Shown one piece after another: positions 62,097 to 64,000 of a stretch of DNA of 64,000 bases. Position 1 is the stretch's first letter; each line of letters begins with the position of its first letter. This DNA comes from UBA1858 sp964636225 (GTDB lineage Bacteria > Pseudomonadota > Gammaproteobacteria > UBA4575). The position numbers were made by a program, and so were the translations under genes. The notes beneath the pieces are model-generated. The model worked only from the letters and a program-made list of their open reading frames with translations, searched no databases and had not been told where the DNA came from. The stretch spans positions 1-64,000 of the forward strand of contig CAZWQM010000007.1 in assembly GCA_964636225.1 (NCBI GenBank). Reading direction: 5' to 3'.

Positions 62097-62960
62097 TTAC
62101 AAAAAATCAAAATCATAGCTCACGACCTCTTCTCCCACGTCATAGACTTCAAGTTTGATTGACAGGGGAATGTCAGTCTCCATGAGCTGACCCTGAGTGG
62201 GCTTGTTTTTCAAATAATGGTTGGCTGCAAATTGCCGCGCAGCAATTACCTCACCACTGACATTTAAAAATCGGAGTTTAATTATCGGATACGGTTGGGC
62301 GAAGTCAGCTTTATTTATAATAGTAACCGTGACCATTAATGCCTGTTTTCTTGTTGGGTGAGTATAAATGCTTCTGTTTAGCACTTCTATTTTGTCAACA
62401 GCTCGAGGCACCTTGGGTGAGCATTTTAACCAACGGCATAGTGTTGTTTGGTACCTCTGCGGAATCAGTTGTGGTTGAATAAATGCGGTAATCTGCAATG
62501 CAAGTGCGGCAAGTAACAATAGGCCTGTGAACCCGGCCAGCCATCTGCCCCAATAGATGTTGTGGCTTTCGCTATCTAGTTTCGATACCTCTTCAGCAAT
62601 TACTTTTGGAACCACGGGTTCTTCAGTGGCTTGACGATCTTCAACGGGATCTTCTTCAGGCGGGCCTTTATGCACAGCGGCATCAAAAGCCGAAGGCAGA
62701 TTTGGCCTGGGTGATTTGGGAATATGTGGATGTGTGCCCTGAAGCTCTCGATCGAGAAATTCGATATCGATTGCGGTGGTATCTTCTTCTAGCACCACAT
62801 CTACGCTTTCATACATGTCGTCACGAGGCTGGTCAAACAGATAAAGCCGGGCATCAAACACATGCTCGCACATGCCACAACGCACCATACCAGCCGCAAT
62901 TTCCAATTGCTGGTCCGAAATGCTGAAAGCTTCACGACAACTTGGACAACGTGTAAACAT
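62097..62960 (-). CDS. Zinc-ribbon and DUF3426 membrane protein
   Basis: The 287-residue protein has an N-terminal MJ0042-type zinc ribbon (CPSC at 5-8 and CGMC near 29-32). An acidic linker, one membrane helix (about 153-172) and a C-terminal DUF3426 beta-rich domain (from QALMVTVTIINKADFAQPYP) follow. Family function unknown. It lies 23 nt before the chosen dusB start and 74 nt after prmA. Confidence 0.88.
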   Translation of the reverse strand: MFTRCPSCREAFSISDQQLEIAAGMVRCGMCEHVFDARLYLFDQPRDDMYESVDVVLEEDTTAIDIEFLDRELQGTHPHIPKSPRPNLPSAFDAAVHKGPPEEDPVEDRQATEEPVVPKVIAEEVSKLDSESHNIYWGRWLAGFTGLLLLAALALQITAFIQPQLIPQRYQTTLCRWLKCSPKVPRAVDKIEVLNRSIYTHPTRKQALMVTVTIINKADFAQPYPIIKLRFLNVSGEVIAARQFAANHYLKNKPTQGQLMETDIPLSIKLEVYDVGEEVVSYDFDFL

Positions 62961-63034
62961 AGCGGGAGTTTACCGATTATTAATCGACAATCCTATTCAC
63001 GTCGATGTAAGTGTGAACTTGAATCACGCGCAGC

Positions 63035-63901
63035 TTAGGTTCTTGTGAAGGCAATACAGCCCCATTCTTCTTGCTGGGTCACCTCGTCACATTTGAAAGA
63101 ATTTGCATAATGTTGGCGAATGGTTTCCACTTGAGTGCTTAGAATTCCCGAAACCACTAGTCTGGCGTTAGGCTTTAAATGGTGGATAAACTCATCGCGT
63201 AATTCCAGCAAAGGGGCGGCCAGTATATTGGCAATTAATAAATCTGTTTTGATTCCAGCCAGACAAAGGCGGTTACCAACTGTGAAACTATCAGGGTCTA
63301 GTTGATTGCGTTGTATATTTTCATGTGTGGCGATCACAGCTTGCGGGTCGATATCCACTGCATACACATGTGAGGCCCCCAAAAGCGAAGCCGCCAGTGC
63401 TAGAATACCGCTACCACATCCGTAGTCGATAATACTCAGATCTTTCAGAGATTCCCGACCCAGCCAGCTCAAACATAAACTGGTGGTGGCGTGATGGCCG
63501 GTGCCAAACGCCAGTCCTGGATCGAGTTGTAGACTGATACCGTTTGGGGCGGGATTTTTTTCCCAGGACGGATAAATCCATAACGGACCAAATTGCATGG
63601 CGCTGAATTGCTGCTGAAAACTGGCTTGCCAGTCCTGTTCTTCGACCTGTGTCAGATGAATTTGCTGGTTGATACTGGAATCATTCTGCAAAGCTTTAGC
63701 AGCCAGATGCATGGCCTGTTCGGAAGTAAAATGCGCCTGAAGACATAGCCTTGACCATAATGGATGTTCACCAATCGCAGGTTCCAGAATAGGTTCATCA
63801 GCGGCGTCTTCATAGGAAACACTGACGGCGCCGCAGGAGAATAATAATTTTTCCACATGCTCTGAGGTCTGCGCCTGGACCTGTACACGTAACTGATGCA
63901 T
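63035..63901 (-). CDS. prmA: Ribosomal protein L11 methyltransferase PrmA
   Basis: PrmA trimethylates ribosomal protein L11. The 288-residue protein has an N-terminal substrate-recognition domain, DPGLAFGTGHHATTSLCL, the SAM loop IIDYGCGSGILALAA and LIANILAAPLLEL. It begins 12 nt after the accC stop. Confidence 0.97.
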   Translation of the reverse strand: MHQLRVQVQAQTSEHVEKLLFSCGAVSVSYEDAADEPILEPAIGEHPLWSRLCLQAHFTSEQAMHLAAKALQNDSSINQQIHLTQVEEQDWQASFQQQFSAMQFGPLWIYPSWEKNPAPNGISLQLDPGLAFGTGHHATTSLCLSWLGRESLKDLSIIDYGCGSGILALAASLLGASHVYAVDIDPQAVIATHENIQRNQLDPDSFTVGNRLCLAGIKTDLLIANILAAPLLELRDEFIHHLKPNARLVVSGILSTQVETIRQHYANSFKCDEVTQQEEWGCIAFTRT

Positions 63902-63913
63902 GTAAAAGCAGGT

Positions 63914-64000
63914 TTACTTCTGGCTTGCGAGGAGTCGTTCCAGATAATGAATGTCCACTTGACCCTTGCCAAACTCTGCGTCTTTCATTAATCGCAGTTG
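63914..64000 (-). CDS. accC: Acetyl-CoA carboxylase biotin carboxylase subunit, C-terminal end only
   Basis: Only the last 28 codons and the TAA (63914-63916) are inside the window. The tail reads QLRLMKDAEFGKGQVDIHYL then ERLLASQK. The IHYLE segment near the end is the AccC C-terminal signature. Position before prmA fits the accB-accC-prmA order. Confidence 0.8.
   Translation of the reverse strand, partial: QLRLMKDAEFGKGQVDIHYLERLLASQK

Noticed and set aside
1..64000. tRNA, rRNA, CRISPR, insertion sequence, integrase or toxin-antitoxin genes
   Set aside because: I saw no cloverleaf, repeat-spacer array, transposase motif or paired toxin-antitoxin frames; the Nu1-like gene is the only phage-related signal.

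Overview
The window is a compact stretch of core chromosome from a free-living, aerobic gammaproteobacterium outside the Enterobacterales. GC is roughly in the mid-40s by eye. The placement rests on several gene orders: mrcA divergent from pilMNOPQ-aroK-aroB-damX, a DUF2244/aa3 cytochrome oxidase cluster with CtaG, SURF1, CtaA and CtaB, rpoH near ftsXEY, folB-folK-pteridine reductase, and accC-prmA-dusB-fis-purH. I cannot name the genus. No tRNA, rRNA, insertion sequence, intact prophage or CRISPR array is visible.

Layout. 1-17.7 kb: rpoD (cut by the left edge), dnaG, a DamX-like AAA/SPOR protein, a dGTPase-like gene, aroB, aroK, pilQPONM, then mrcA on the opposite strand, hemE, yqeY and rpsU. 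The classical rpsU-dnaG-rpoD unit is therefore split by about 13 kb. 17.8-21 kb: tsaD, plsY, bioH, bioC. 21.3-29.5 kb: the aa3 oxidase biogenesis cluster (DUF2244, coxB, coxA, a 36-residue membrane peptide, ctaG, coxC, DUF2909, surf1, a Sco-like protein, ctaA, ctaB). 29.5-33.6 kb: rpoH with a perfect CIRCE operator upstream, a 455-nt gap, a lone phage Nu1-like DNA-binding protein, then ftsX, ftsE, ftsY. 33.7-40.2 kb: a paired M16 peptidase, rsmD, coaD, ferredoxin, ggt, mutM. 40.2-47.6 kb: a chorismatase (XanB2/FkbO family) downstream of a Gld-type ABC system, a divergent hydantoinase A-like gene and a fatty acid desaturase. 47.6-55.4 kb: rpmG, rpmB, folB, folK, pteridine reductase, a MidA-like methyltransferase, uppP, cca, a lipoprotein metallopeptidase, an NDUFA9-like protein and trxA. 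55.7-64 kb: rho, then purD, an AEC carrier, purH, fis, dusB, a zinc-ribbon membrane protein, prmA and the end of accC.

Most genes are housekeeping. Functional blocks visible here are respiration (oxidase subunits plus haem A synthesis and copper delivery), type IV pilus assembly, envelope synthesis (PBP1A, UppP, PlsY), folate, biotin and purine synthesis, and cell division/SRP targeting. No clear novel multi-gene system stands out. The best leads are the CIRCE site in front of rpoH (linking HrcA repression to the sigma-32 regulon), the domesticated Nu1-like gene and unexplained gap beside it, the orphan chorismatase joined to a Gld ABC transporter, the Sco-like and 36-residue proteins in the cox cluster, and several convergent gene pairs that share their stop codons.
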